64,000 bases of DNA, taken from positions 27,930 through 91,929 of the forward strand of contig JAANYP010002981.1 of NCBI GenBank assembly GCA_020465985.1, read 5' to 3'. Under the pieces are notes generated by a model. It had not been told where the DNA came from. It ran no database searches and saw only the letters and a program-made list of their open reading frames with translations. Shown here piece after piece: positions 20,135 to 33,308 of the stretch. The number at the start of each line of letters is the position of its first letter. The first letter of the stretch is position 1. Source of the DNA: Centrapalus pauciflorus. Taxonomy: Eukaryota > Streptophyta > Magnoliopsida > Asterales > Asteraceae. The translations under genes and the position numbers were made by a program.

Positions 20135-20904
20135 CAGCTGCTATTGGGTTTCGACACTCTTAATAAAGTGAATGATCTCTTGAACTGTCTTATCCTTGGA
20201 TCGCAATATTTAACCCAGGTATATCATGAATAGTCGTCAACGATAACCAACACATATTGCTTCCCATTTATGCTTTGTGTTCGCATTGGGCCGCATAAAT
20301 CCATATGAAGTAACTCCAGCACTCTCTTCGATGATGGTTCGGGTTTTGATTTGTGAGATGATCTTTTCATTTTTCCTTTCTCACATGCTCAACATAGATG
20401 ATCCTTTTCATATCTCAGTTCTGGGAGTCCTTTCAATAGTTATTTTGCAGCCAGGTTGTTGATGTTTTCAAAGTTTAAGTGAGATAGCCTACGGTGCCAT
20501 AACCAAGAGTCTTCTGAAGAGGCTTTTGACAAAAGGCAAATGCTATCCTTAACCATAAGCTTAGTTACATCGATGTTGTAAAGGTTCGAGCTACGGGAAC
20601 CATATAAGATTTCTTTTCCATCCATACTCTTAACACTACAGTTCTTAGCCCTAAATGTAACCTCTAGCCCATTATCGCAGAGTTGACCTATGCTAAACAG
20701 ATTATGTGATAACCCCTCAACATAGTCAACATCCTTGATGACTAGATTATACAAGACTAAATCCCCGTATCCTTTTATGTGAGCATGATTATTGTTCCCG
20801 AATTTGACTGTCCCACAATATTGTTCTACTATGTTGGACATAAATTCTTTTCTCCCAGTCATATGCTTAGACCAACCCGAATCCATATACCATATGGATT
20901 TTGC
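20135..20904 (-). pseudogene. pol: C pol 5' part: protease, GAG-pre-integrase, start of integrase
   Basis: Protease motif WYMDSGWSKHMTG, then VKFGNN, HNLFSIGQLCDNG, and GAG-pre-integrase WLWHRRLSHLNFENINNL. The integrase zinc segment has lost one Cys to a stop (ACEKGKMKRSS). The first Asp region (LLHMDLCGPM) and VIVDDYS follow, then a frameshift and QEIIHFIKSVET, where element B begins. Several stops are present. The rest of pol should lie beyond B, outside the window. Confidence 0.8.
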
Positions 20905-20945
20905 CTGAAAACAAAGCATACATACAATCATAATTAACATGCAAA
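20905..20945 (-). promoter_or_regulatory. Predicted 3' splice site at the C gag-protease junction
   Basis: On the - strand a TTAAT branch-like site is followed by TATGCTTTGTTTTCAG, ending at 20905, and the next base opens a protease codon (phase 0). It lies at the same position relative to the protease DSG as in A and B. The upstream donor is not resolved. Confidence 0.4.
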
Positions 20946-23900
20946 CCATGTTGTGAACCGAGATGTTCAGAAAACATGATGATTTTAAACCGGGTCCTGA
21001 GCTGAGTGCAAAGAGGCCAAACATGTCGGTTTAAGCACAACCGACAAGCAGAAGAATGGGTCCTAGTCTATGATAACTAGAAGCCAATTCAATGAAGTTC
21101 GGGTCTTTATCTGAAGTAACCAAGAACCATCTGCATTAAAATCACACAACTTTGGGTACCCATCTTAAGATGGGTCCTTTTGGGTTAGGTGTTCCAGGTG
21201 AATGTGGCACGTGTACAGTCTTAGGAACCCATTTAGCAGATATGTGTGGACCAAATGCAGAGCCTTTTGGAATCCATTGATAATTGGATTTAACAGGCCT
21301 TGGAACCTTAGGCGATGAAATTACCTTTTGGTACTTGACTCTTTGAGACTTGTTTGACATTTGCTTTGGTTTTGGTCCTAGGCAAAGTACAAGTCTCAGT
21401 TTTTGTGGAGGCCGATGATGCAACATGTTTTATTTTCTTTTTCTGAATTCTCGTAGCAGGACAATGCACAAAAGCATTCATTTCAGGTACTTGATGTCTA
21501 AAACAAATTGGACATAATTTAAACAAGTCACCAAATAGATACTATAAACATGAAATAGAATTCGATACATCATTACAAGTATTGTTTTCTGAGATGACAT
21601 GCAACCTATCTCTAGAAACAACTTCATCTGGCATAACAACCTTCTTCACAAAAAAACTGGAACAATCTTGCATAGACGTTTTGGGCACTCTTCTCACATG
21701 ATCCGTAGGAAGAAAACGACGACAGTCAGTATACATGGAAGACTTAGATTTTAAAAAAATTTCTTTTTCTTGGTGAGTGGATTTCTTAGAAGACTCGGAT
21801 TGATTCTGAGTCTTCTTTGAAACCTTAGCTTTGAAAGGTTTTGAGCACTTACTTTTAAAACTGATAGAAGAAATTTCAACTTTGGCTTTACCTTTTTCAG
21901 ACGATATGAGTGGGATTTTCGTAGGATGAGAAACTTTTGGCTCTTTTAAATGAGGATTTAAACTTTCTGACAAACATGTCAAAATTTTCTTTGTAGACGG
22001 TTAATTCTACATTTTGTTGAAAACTTTGGTTTGCCAATTTTTCCATACTTTTAAGAAAAGGTTCTTGATAATGAAGAGTTTTCTTTCGAATTGACTTTAA
22101 TTCCTTTTCTAAAACTTTGATTTTATTTTGAAGAACTTTTGTAGGAATTTAAAGATGAGGGATTGGTTTGACTGGTTCTGCTTTCATTTCAGCCTCTAAA
22201 TAACTAGACAAGAAATCTTCCTCTAGAGTGGGTACTCTATAAGGATAACTCTCGTATAGCTCTTCATATTTAAAAGATGTTCCATTTTCTTTATTTTCAT
22301 TTCGATTCTCATCATCTCCGGTTAAAATTTCTTCCGATGTTTGATAAACGAAAGACTTCAACTCAGCACCCATATATCTCATGTCATATAAAATAGGTAA
22401 AACTTGCTGAACCTTTTCCAAATATTTAGGATTTTTAAAACAAATTCCTTGTTTGGAATGATTAAACCTAGTTTCCTTGGGTTGGTTTAAATGAATAGTT
22501 TGTTCTGTTTGACCCCGTTTTAGAAATTCATGGTCTAGGGTCTTTATGCAAGAGTACAAACCTACTCTTTCTTCTTCTATCATTTTATATTTTTCCAAAC
22601 TATCTATGTTTTCCATACTTACAGTCTCTAATTGTTTGAAAAAACAGATATTTCAGATTTTAAAGAGTTCTTTTCATTAGTTAGTCTATTCATACAAGAT
22701 TCAAGATACGTATTCCTATCCTGAACATCTACCTTTCAGTTAACATCTGTTTTATCACTTCATGATTAGTTAACCACTTCTTTTCATATAATTCAGATGA
22801 TTCTTTTAAGGTTTGGGCTAGATGTTCAGCCTTGACACATTTTTCCTTTTCTGCATTAAACCTAGCTTCTAGATCAAGTATTTGTGTGTGCAAGTTACAT
22901 TCATTTTGTATAGATAAATTATTTACATTCTTTGGAATATAAAAGGAATGTAGCTCATGTGCCTCAAAATCTGACGTGGAACATTCAGGATCCCTGGACA
23001 TGGCCATCAAATAGGCTGGTGGATCTTGCGTTGTCTCCCCCTCAGCAGTCGTGTCTGATTCTGAGTCTGACGTGGTAGCATATTTGCCAGTCCAATGCGA
23101 TCCGCCATGTAACAATTCTTTCCTTTGTCGTCTTCTTCGTCAGAATCTGCATCATTCCAATAATCCTCTTGGGCACCCAGTGCCATAGCATCAGATCCTT
23201 CTTGGCTGCCTCCAGCTTCCCTCATAATACCCAACGCCTCTTTCAAACGGGTTTCTGCATTCACGAGCAAAGTGGCCTGGTTTCCAACATTTGTAGCACA
23301 GACGCTCATCATTTGCTTTTGGCTCATCAGCTCAGGGCCTATCATCTCTTCTTTCGACCGGCCTCTTGTCAGCTCTACGAGGTTCGCGGCTGTCGTCTCT
23401 CCTGTTGTCTCTACGATCATAGTCCCTCCGATCGTCTCTCCACTCATCCCTTCAATCATCCCGTCAATTGTAGTCTCGTCTATCGTCTCTGCGATCATCC
23501 CTTCTATCGTCACGCCTTTCATAACGACGATCATCTCGATAGACCCTACGGTCATCATATCTCCGTTCGTTTCTATCATTTCTTCTATACTATCCCTCCT
23601 ATCATCTCTCCGATAGTCATCTCTCCTCTCATCTCTCCTGTCATCCCTTCGATCATCTGAATACCTCCGCGGGCCTGTATCCTAGCGAAGCTGATTGTTA
23701 GACTTGTTAGTGAAACGTCTTTGTTGAAGACGACTAGTCCATAAGGCAATTTTTCCTGAATTGTTGCCTCTTCTTCATCGTAAGGCTCATGCGGGGGTGA
23801 AGCATATCTACACTGAGATGATGAGGAACCTTGAGCATAGGGTGCAGGATATAGTGTCTTGTTTGAGATAAGGGCCAGAGAGTCAGCTGGCTTGATGCCT

Positions 23901-24342
23901 ATGTTTGCGGAGAGTAACAAGGATGCCAACTGGTTAGCCATCTACTTTTTATGATCTACATCCCGCTGATAGTTTTTCAGTTCTTTGAATACCACATTGA
24001 TAGAAACATTCAGAATGTCCAGAACACGTCTAGTGGCACGGCAGGCAACTTGCCATTCAGGGACAAAGGAAGCAAAGAATTGGATGTTGATATCATCCTT
24101 ATCTTTCTTGATGTGTAACTTGTTCAATTCGTTCAGAACAGCACAGAATCTGGTGAATGTGCCCTGAAGAGACTACCCGTCTTTAGCTCTAAACTCAGTG
24201 AATTTTTCCTTAGCCTCCTTGATTTTAGCTCTTTCAAATAAATCAGCCCCCAGCATTTGAACTTCCAGTTCATCCCACATCTCTTTGGCAGACATCTTGC
24301 TGTCCACCACAACAAGTTTATCGGTGGGAAGGGCTTGGTAGA
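20946..24342 (-). pseudogene. gag: C gag, middle and C-terminal part (left of D)
   Basis: Continues without a gap in meaning from the right fragment at 57504: the UBN2 helix LVVVDSKMSAKEMWDELEV is coded just left of D. It passes through an Arg/Asp dipeptide region (about 23340-23660), a CCHC knuckle (CYKCWKPGHFAREC, 23257-23298) and coiled coils (about 22730-22930 and 22150-22610). Then come Lys-rich linkers, a Cys/His cluster (CPICFRHQ, about 21500) and a WVPK-type end near 21150. Many stops and frameshifts show it is old. Confidence 0.78.
23340..23660 (-). repeat. Arg-Asp dipeptide repeat region in C gag
   Basis: On the - strand one frame reads runs such as RRDDRRDDRRDDRRDY, broken by three or four stops. 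The DNA repeats GA(T/C)GAT(A/C)G(A/G) words about every 12 bp. It lies just upstream of the CCHC knuckle, so it is probably an RNA-binding low-complexity tail of capsid. The + strand ORFs here are shadows of it. Confidence 0.7.
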
Positions 24343-26681
24343 TGTAACAACCTAGCTTTTAGCTGAACTTAATTTATGTTTTTGAGCTAATAATGTAAAT
24401 TTATTACATTATTTGTTTTGTAATTTAGTTAAGATTAAATAAATGTTATAAATTATTTAGATGAACAAATTAAAAGAGATGTAAAATGCAAAAGTGGAGG
24501 GGGTTAAATAGAATAATTATCAAAATTGATATATATAAACCAAGTTAATGGCTTTTAATGCCATTAATCACAATTGCAAACTCTCTCTCTTCTCACTCTA
24601 AACTTACGGCTATTTCACGTATCCTCATCAAGAATCCATAATTTTGCAATTAAATGAAGATTTAATTCAAGAAGGAGTTGCAACAATCATCAAACATCAA
24701 TAAACTACAATGATTTGAGGTAATATTTAATTTAATTTCGAAGTTTTATGACTTTTGGTTCGGTTTTGAGAAAAACCGAAACCAAAGATTTAAAACATGA
24801 AATTTGTTGGTTGCATGTGTAAATTTTTGATAGATAATCATGTAATGAAGTTATTGGATGTTACAGAAACAAAAATTTCAGGTTGGATCGTCCAAATTAA
24901 TTAAAAATATGAGTTTTTGTAATATTTTGTGTTCTTGAAGTTTTTTATCAAGTTTTGGACGATTTTAAGATATTTAGTGTGTTAATGATAGGGAAAATGG
25001 TATAAAAACAACTCAAATATGATAATATAACATTATATTAAGTTGCATGTTAATGAAAATAAGTTTAGTGAATTTTGGTAAAAAATTCGTATGAATATGA
25101 CATTGAACACCAAGAACAAATCTGGAAAAATTATAAGTGTGGGATCCGAATTCGGATATGGCACCAACTCGGATCCAATTTCGGATCCTATATTTCAGAT
25201 AGATCCAATCCGGATGTGTCTGAATTCGGATGAACCAATCCGGATGGTCCCAATTCGGATTAGCTACTTCAGACCCATTTCGGTCCTAATCCGGATGACC
25301 TATTTCGGATGACCTATTTCGGATGACTAGGTCCGAATCCGGATCCCCAAATCTGGGTAAGCCCGAATCCGGTTTATCCGAATTCATATGGTTCATTTTT
25401 ACATGTTTTAAATTAACAATTATAAGACCCATGATTATGATAATGAAAAGAGTCAAAGAAAATGCAAAATGATTCAAGAGTTATCAGTTATCAGAATCAG
25501 ATCAGACAAAGATTTAAAGCTAAGATGTTCTTGCTATGATATAATTTTGACAGGTTCAGTTAAATTCTGAACAAAGAAAAAAAGATTAAAGATATTGACA
25601 ATGGGTCAAAGATTTGAAAAGAAAAGTCATAGCCCAGAAAGACATGATTAAAGATAAAATCCTGGGATAACTCAAGTGGTGGATTTTAAATCTGCTTGAT
25701 AAAGACCACAGAATCTGTGAGTTATAGATATTCAGCTTTACATGCGAGATTTCCGGTTGAGACATATTATTGATGATAGATTAATTTGACATTCATGTAT
25801 GATCAACTTGATTGTGACCTGTGCTCACCATGGTTCGGTGATGCCCTGTGGATCATGATAGCTATTTGATTTGTCATTTCGCATGACATTGAATTTACAG
25901 TTCATTTCAGATATTGCTATAAGATTATTGCTATCATGACCATGATGACTTATGCTTTCACTATTGCTCACACCTTGACATATCAATTCAGGTTAGAATG
26001 ATTAGCCTTGACGGTCTATTTTTCTAGACCATGCTATTTCACCAGTTCTATTGAACTTGGTAATGAAACTCTGATGTTCCGCCATGTTGATTTACTAGTA
26101 GCTAGCCCAGTATGTGCCTGATCCGCACAATTAAAGCGTGAGTGTGGCTTGAACATCATCCGACTCTATAACTACTATGTCTCAATCATGAGTGGCTGTA
26201 GCGGCAGTCAAGACATATCACTCTAGACCCATGATCCGCTTGATTAATGCATGTAATCTGAAAATCTAGATTCTCACTAAGCTTTGCCACAGATGTTGTT
26301 TACATTTTTTTACAGGAAAAGATAAAGGAAAGTCAATTGTTGGACCTAGTTCATAGGTCTTACAAGAATCAAGTGAAGTTTTCATAAGAATACTACTCAA
26401 CAATCCCTTTGGTACAGATTGGCAGACGATAATTGTGGTGGTCTGGGTAGATTTGATATGAATGTATGACGACATGAATTAGATTAGTATTGTACCCTTT
26501 ATAAGTTTAATTTTAAAACTGTAATTCTGAACTAAAACTGTATTAAACTTATCCTAACATTTTGTACCTGTAATTTGAAATTTCGCAATATAATTACTCT
26601 ATCTTAGTTATGATTGATATCGTGTTGCATAATGTGGGACCTAGACTCATGCGAACTGCCCCGTAAGGAGTATTCTTCACA
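24343..26681 (+). repeat. D 5' LTR (2339 bp)
   Basis: TG...CA ends, matched by the split 3' LTR. TATATATAAA at 24530-24539 is a likely TATA box. A donor-like TTTGAG|GTAATA lies at 24719-24720. The ATTCGGAT word array is at 25140-25390. Confidence 0.93.
25140..25390 (+). repeat. ATTCGGAT word array in the D LTR
   Basis: About fifteen copies of ATTCGGAT, ATCCGAATT or AATCCGGAT in 250 bp, including the 14-bp palindrome ATCCGAATTCGGAT. The 3' LTR copy is at about 32370-32612. The same word fills the leader of copia element C. Confidence 0.85.
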
Positions 26682-26684
26682 GGA

Positions 26685-26697
26685 TTGTATCAGAGCC
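26685..26697 (+). other. D primer-binding site (initiator Met tRNA, one mismatch)
   Basis: TTGTATCAGAGCC, three bases after the LTR, differs by one base from TGGTATCAGAGCC. Confidence 0.8.
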
Positions 26698-26880
26698 CAT
26701 AGTTTGAGTGAATCAAGCATTACGTGAGTAATGCTTGGTCTCAAACTGAAGCAATACATATGTATCAATCATTTAGGTGGTTTGAATTGAGATAGAATGT
26801 ACAGACTGTTAGGATGGGAAAAAGGGTACATAGATCTTAGTCTATAAACTGATAGTAAAATGATTTTAATTTCAGTAAAG

Positions 26881-28035
26881 ATGTCAGGATCAGGTGACAT
26901 TCCCAAAAACATGACTCCCCAACAAATGTTTGAAATGGTACAACAACTACTAGACCAACACTCAGAACAACAAAACAAGAATATGCAAGAACAGCTCCAG
27001 GCTAGAGATGAGGCCGAAGCAAAAAGACATGCTGATAAAAAGAATAAGAGAAAAGATAAACAAGTCCAGAATGATGAATCTGATTCTGATAACTCCACCC
27101 CAAATGCCCAAATTGAACAGCCGAAAGGCTGTGAGTTTAAAGATTTCAAAGCTAGCGGTGCCCTGAACTTTGAGGGTACAGTTAATCCAATACAGGCGAT
27201 GGATTGGATTAGTCACACTGAAGAAATCTTCAGGATATCTGACTGCCTAGATTCAAAGAAAGTGAGTTATGCATTTGCTTTATTTATCGGCGCTGCCCAT
27301 GCTTGGTGGAAGACTCAGAGAAGTATATACGTAAAAGAGGTTATTCAGACTTTGGAATGGGATCAATTTCTGATATGTTTAATGCGAAATATTGTCCTGT
27401 TGACCAACGAGACAAAATGGAGGTTCAACTGATGCAGCTAACCCAAGGAACCAAGACTGTAGATGAATATGAACATGAATTCTCGCGACTCTGTGGCTAT
27501 TCCACGTACCAAGTAGCCACTGAAGAAAGAAAGATGAACCGATTTCGTGGAGGGCTTAACCCTAGATACAGACACCCAATGAGTGCGATGAAATATAATA
27601 GTTACTTAGAGATGGTTGAAGCTGCAAGACAGATCGAGAGAGGATATCTAGAGTACGGCGATCAGCTCTATGCTCCATCGACCAACCCGACATGTCCTTC
27701 TCCTCCAAAGAAGCAAAGATTCGGCATATTCTTTAAGCCAAACAAGTCCCAGTCCTAGCAACCTCTGCATTCTCAACAATACAGCTCGCCTCAGAAAGCT
27801 CAAGCCCATTGTCTCACGAACGAACCACGATTCTGCAAGAGATGCAGAAAATCGCATATGGGATTGTGTAATCCGGATGATGTCAGTTGTTATGCATGTA
27901 GCAGAATCGGCCACAGCAGTGAAGAATGCCCCCAGCGAGGACTTGGATGTGCTAAATGAGGAAAGCGTGGACACTTCACGTATCAGTGTCGTAGTGGACA
28001 ATGAGGCCAATCGCAATCATCAGCTTGAGGTTCTA
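26881..28035 (+). pseudogene. gag: D gag, frameshifted
   Basis: ATG at 26881 (MSGSGDIPKNMTPQQMF) matches F's start MSGSGEGAGG. It contains the Retrotrans_gag capsid (AWWKTQRSIY, LTQGTKTVDEYEHEF), with a frameshift near 27330, then a stop at about 27757 and degraded knuckles (CYACSRIGHSSEEC intact; the next knuckle has lost a Cys to a TGA near 27957). It is colinear with F gag throughout. The preceding AATTTCAG (ends 26875) is a possible leader 3' splice site, also seen in F. Confidence 0.88.
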
Positions 28036-28037
28036 AG

Positions 28038-31000
28038 ATGAAAAGTTTAGCCGCAACTCAAACTGCAAGAACCTGTGCATTCCAGATAACAGCAGAGGAA
28101 GTAAAAGAAACCCCTGATGTGGTTACCGGTACGTTCTTGATAAATTCGCTACCTGCCCGTGTACTATTCGATTCCGGTGCAAGTTATTCATACATAGCGA
28201 CTTCTTTTGCACAAAGATTATCTATATATCCATCAAAGTTTCCTGTCATACTTGATATTGAGACGACCAGTAACAATTACGTTATGGTTGATTCTGTTTA
28301 CCGAAATTGCACTTTACTTGTCAACAATATTGTGTTCAACCTTGATCTTATCCTAATTCCGTTAAAAGAGTTCGACGTCATTATCGGCATGGACTGGTTA
28401 ATGAACAACGAAGCTACCATCGTATGCAACCGCCAAATCATCAGGATCAAGTCTTCAGACGGCCGAGTGTTAGAAATAAAAGGCGACAAGCGAAAAGGTG
28501 CTCACTGCTTCATAACTATTGAGAAAGCGCGTAAATATTTGTCTAAGGGTCATGAATCCTATTTATGTTTTGTCTCATCTGAATCCATTTCTGAAGCCAA
28601 CAAGAAATCCACTTCTGATATTCCGATCGTCTGCGAGTTCCCAGACGTATTTCCAGATGATATCTTTGGAGTGCCACAAGAACGTCAAGTTGAGTTTGGA
28701 ATTGACTTAGTTCCTGGTGCGGCTCCAATTGCTAAAGCTCCCTACAGACTTGCGCCTGCAGAAATGCAGGAAATGTCAAAGCAATTGCAAGATCTTTTAG
28801 AGAAGGGATTTATCCAACCTTGTTCATCTCCGTGAGGTGCACCTGTCTTGTTTGTTAAGAAGAAAGACGGAACTCTCCGTATGTGCATCGACTATCGTGA
28901 GTTGAACAAAGTCACTATCAAGAATAAGTATCCTCTGCCTAGAATCGATGATTTATTTGATCAGCTACAAGGAGCCAGCTACTTCTCCAAAATCTATCTT
29001 CGTTCTAGGTATCATCAGTTGAAAGTAAAAGATGAGGATAATCCAAAGACAGCCTTCCGAACAAGATACAGTCATAACGAATTTCTCGTAATGCCATTTG
29101 GTTTAACGAATGCACCAGCGGCGTTCATGGATCTCATGAATCGTGTGTACAGACCAATGCTGGATAAGCCAGTTATCGTATTCATAGAAGATATTCTGAT
29201 TTACTCCAAAACGGAGGTTGATCATGTTGTTCATCTACGTCAACTGCTAGAGTTATTGAGAAAGGAAAGACTCTATGCGAAATTCTCTAAGTGTGAATTC
29301 TAGCTCAGACAGGTAAAACCTTATATTGTCTCGAGCTATCTCCTAAGCGTTCTTTGTTCGAATAAAAACTTGAAATTCTACTTTGGTTTCTTTATAAATT
29401 CAATTCCTTGGCCATGTTGTATCTGGAGAAGGTATCTTAGTTATCCGTCTAAAGTTGAGGCCGTTCAGAAATGGCAAACGCCTTGCAATGCCTCCGAAAT
29501 CAGAAGTTTCCTTGGATTGGTTGGTTACTACCGGCGATTCATTAGGGACTTCTCGAAGATTTCTGTGCCGCTCACGATGCTAACACGAAAGAATACACCA
29601 TTCGTATGGGCTGATAAACAGCAAGAGGCATTTGAAACTTTAAAGCAGAAACTTATTCAAGCGCCAATCCTAGCCTTACCATAAGGCAATGATGACTTCG
29701 TCGTTTATAGCAATGCATCTGGTACTGGTCTAGGTTGTGTCCTCATGCAAAGCGGAAAGGTTATTGCCTACGGTTCAAGGCAATTGAAAGACTATGAGAA
29801 AAGTGCACCAACTCATGATCTTGAGTTGGCTGCCGTTACCTTTGCACTGAAAATCTGGCGGCATTATCATTATGGGACTAAGTGTCAGCTGTATACTGAC
29901 CATAAAAGCCTCAAGCATCTATTTACTCAAAAGGATCTGAACATGAAACAGCGTCGGTCCTTGGAACTTATCAAGGACTATGATTGTGAGATCCTATATT
30001 ATCCCGGCAAAGCCAATGTGGTCGCGGATGCTTTGCGTAGAAAGGTTTATCCTGAAAAGTGTTGCTATGCCCTGACTCCTATTGTATTCTCTTCTGATCT
30101 TATCGAAGACATCAAATCTGCCCAAGTTGAAGCACTGAAAGAAGAGAATCTTTGTTTTGAAAATCTCAAGGGGCAATTACAATTCTTATCTATGAATCAT
30201 TTGGGGCTTCAATGTCTCAAAGGAAACCAAATCTGGATTCCTAAGTATGGTTCTATTTGCAACACTCTTCTATCTGAAGCCCACAAGTCCAAGTTCTCTA
30301 TTCATCCTGGCAGCTTAAAGATGTATTTCGATCTGAAAAGTGATTACTAGTGGCCAGGAATGAAGAAAGACATCGGTCAATATGTTGAAAGCCGCAGAGT
30401 CTGTCAGATGGTTAAGGCAGAACATCAGAAACCCTTCGGGGATATGCAACCACTACCAATTCCTGAGTGGAAGAGGGAGCATATAACCATGGATTTTGTC
30501 ATGAAGTTGCCTAAAACCAAGAGACATCACGACTCCATCTGGGTAGTCATGGATCGATTAACGAAATCAGCTCATTTTATACCGATGAAAGAGACATACT
30601 CTCTTGATAGATTGGCACAGATGTACATCACTGAAATTATCTCTCGACATGGTGTGCTGAAATCTATCGTATCTGATCGTGATAGTCGTTTCACTTTGAG
30701 ATTCTGGAAAGCGTTGCAAGAAGGGATGGGTACTCGAATCTCCATGAGTACAACTTATCATCCAAATGTAGATGGCCAAAGTGAACGTACTATCTTAACT
30801 CTTGAAGATATGCTCCGTGCCTGCGTTCTTGATCTGGGTGGTAATTGGGATGACCACTTGCCTTTGGTTGAATTCTCATACAACAACAGTTATCATTCCA
30901 CGATCAAGATGGCTCCTTTTGAAGCTCTATACGGACGAAAGTGCAGAACTCGCACCTGTTGGCGCGAAAAAGGTGAATCACCCTTAGCGGGTCTTGTCCT

Positions 31001-31538
31001 TCTACAGTTGACTCATGAAAAGATTCAACTTGTTAGAAGAAATATACTTGAAACTCAAAGCAGGCAGAAGTCTTACTACGATAATTGTCATAGATCCATA
31101 AATTTTGCAGTTAATGATTGGGTGATGCTGAAAGTATCCCCAATGAAAAATGTGGTCCGGTTTATTAAGCGAAACAAGCTACCTCCAAGATTTATTGGCC
31201 CGTTCAAGATTGTTGAAAAGATAGGAAACCAATCATACCGTTTTGAATTGCCAACTGACTTAGCGGCAATACATCCTGTATTCCATGTTAGTCATTTGAG
31301 AAAGAGTCTAGCAGATGAAAGAGAAGTGCAGATACCACATGTTAATCTGCAAATTGATTAAAAGCTTCGAGTGGTTGAAGAGCCGGAATTTCATCTGGAC
31401 TCGAAGACCAAAAAGCTTCGAAATAAAGAAATACAAATGGTGCTCGTTGAGTGGAAACACCACAAGGGTTCACATCAGTCTTGGGAATCAAAAGATGTCA
31501 TGAAAGCAACCTATCCAAGTCTGTTTGAACATAGCTAA
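28038..31538 (+). pseudogene. pol: D pol: protease, RT, RNase H, integrase, chromodomain-like end (degraded)
   Basis: Protease has LFDSGASYSY. RT has lost key Asp residues relative to F: SKIYLRSRYHQ replaces SKIDLRSGYHQ, and VFIEDILIYS replaces VFIDDILIYS. RNase H has SNAS where F has SDAS. Stops include TGA 28833, TAG 29302, TAA 29682, TAG 30348 and TAA 31359; three of these replace Trp codons kept in F. Integrase retains DRLTKSAHFIP, SDRDSRFT and DGQSERTI. The end matches F's chromodomain-like tail (KLRNKEIQMVLVEWKHH). An intron remnant interrupts RT at 29313. D is dead. Confidence 0.92.
29313..29400 (+). other. Decayed RT intron in D (position homologous to F)
   Basis: CAG|GTAAAACC donor at 29313. 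The coding text resumes at about 29400 (QFLGHV equivalent). The AG present in F is missing here, so this copy could not splice at the same site. The intervening sequence has diverged but is similar in length to F's 91 nt. Confidence 0.7.
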
Positions 31539-31575
31539 CTTCGAGGACGAAGTTTGTGCGTGGTGGAGCCCATTT

Positions 31576-33308
31576 TGTAACAACCTAGCTTTTAGCTGAA
31601 CTTAATTTCTCTTTTTAAGCTAATAATGTAATTTTATTACATTATTTGTTTTGTAATTTAATTAAGATTAAATAAATGTTATAAATTATTTAGATGAACA
31701 AATTAGAAGAGATGTAAAATGCAAAAGTGGAGGGGGTTAAATAGAATAATTATCAAAATTGATAAATATAAACCAAATTAATGGCTTTTAGTGCCATTAA
31801 TCACAATTTCAAACTCTCTCTCTTCTCACTCTAAACTGACGGCTATTTCACAAATCCTCATCAAGAATCCATAATTTTGCAATTAAATGAAGATTTAATT
31901 CAAGAAGGAGTTGCAACAATCATCAAACATCAATAAAGTACAAATTTTTGAGGTAATATTCAGTTTAATTTCAAAGTTTTATGAGTTTTGGTTCAGTTTT
32001 GAGAAATACCCAAACCAAAGATTTCAAAACATGAAATTTGTTGGTTGCATGTGTAAATTTTCGATAGATAATCACGTAATGAAGTTATTGGATGTTACAG
32101 AAACAAAAATTTCAGGTTGGATCGTCCAAATTAATTAAAAATATGAGTTTTTGTAATATTTTGTGTTCTTGAAGTTTTTATCAAGTTTTGGACGATTTTA
32201 AGAGATTTAGTGGGTTCATGATAGGGAAAATGGTATAAAAACAACTCAAATATGATAATATAACATTATATTAAGTTGCATGTTAATGAAAATGAGTTTA
32301 GTGAATTTTGGTAAAAAATCCATATGAATATGACATAGAACACCAAAAACAAATCTGGAAAAATTAGAAGTGTGGGATCCGAATTCGGATATGGCACCAA
32401 CTCGAATCCGATTTCGGATCCTATATTTCAGATATATCCAATCCGGATGTGTCTGAATTCAGATGAACCAATCCGGATGGTCCCAATTCGGATTAGCTAC
32501 TTCGAACCCATTTCGGTCCCAATCCGGATGACCTATTTCGGATGACTAGGTCCAAATCCGGTTGCCAAATCCGGATAAGTCCGAATCCGGTTTATCCGAA
32601 TTCAGATGGTTCATTTTACATGTTTTAAATTAACAATCATAAGACCCATGATTATGATAATGAAAAGAGTCAAAGAAAATGCAAAACGATTGATGAGTTA
32701 ACAGTTATCACAATCAGATCAGACAAAGATTTAAAGCTAAGATGTTCTTACTATGATATAATTTTGACAGGTTCATTTAAATTCTGAACAAAGAACAAAA
32801 GATTAAAGATATTTACAATAGGTCAAGGATTTGAAAAGAAAAGTCGGAGCCCAGAAACACATGATTAAAGATAAAATCATGGGATAACTCAGGTGGTGGA
32901 TTTTAAATCTGCTTGATAAAGACCACAGAATCTGTGAGTTATAGGTATTCAGCTTTACATGCGAGATTTTCGGTTGAGACATATTGTTGATGATAGATTA
33001 ATTTGACATTCATATATGATCAGCTGGATTGTGACCTGTGCTCACCATGGTTCGGTGATGCCCTGTGGATCATGATAGCTATTTGATTTATCATTTCGCA
33101 TGACATTGAATTTACAGTTCATTTCAGATATTGCTATGAGATTATTGCTATCATGACCATGATGACTTATGCTTTCACTATTGCTCACACCTTGACATAT
33201 CGATTCAGCTTAGAATGATTAGCCTTGATGGTCTATTGTTCTAGACCATGCTATTTCACCAGTTCTATAGAACTTGGTAATGATACTCCAATGTTCAGCC
33301 ATGTTGAT
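31576..33308 (+). repeat. D 3' LTR, left part
   Basis: Starts TGTAACAACC like the 5' LTR and follows it base by base with a few percent differences until 33308, where E begins. The other part resumes at 56903 or 56908. Confidence 0.93.

Noticed and set aside
23169..23660. Plus-strand ORFs rich in Ile/Ser/Pro or Tyr/His
   Set aside because: They are reverse-strand shadows of the Arg-Asp repeat in C gag.
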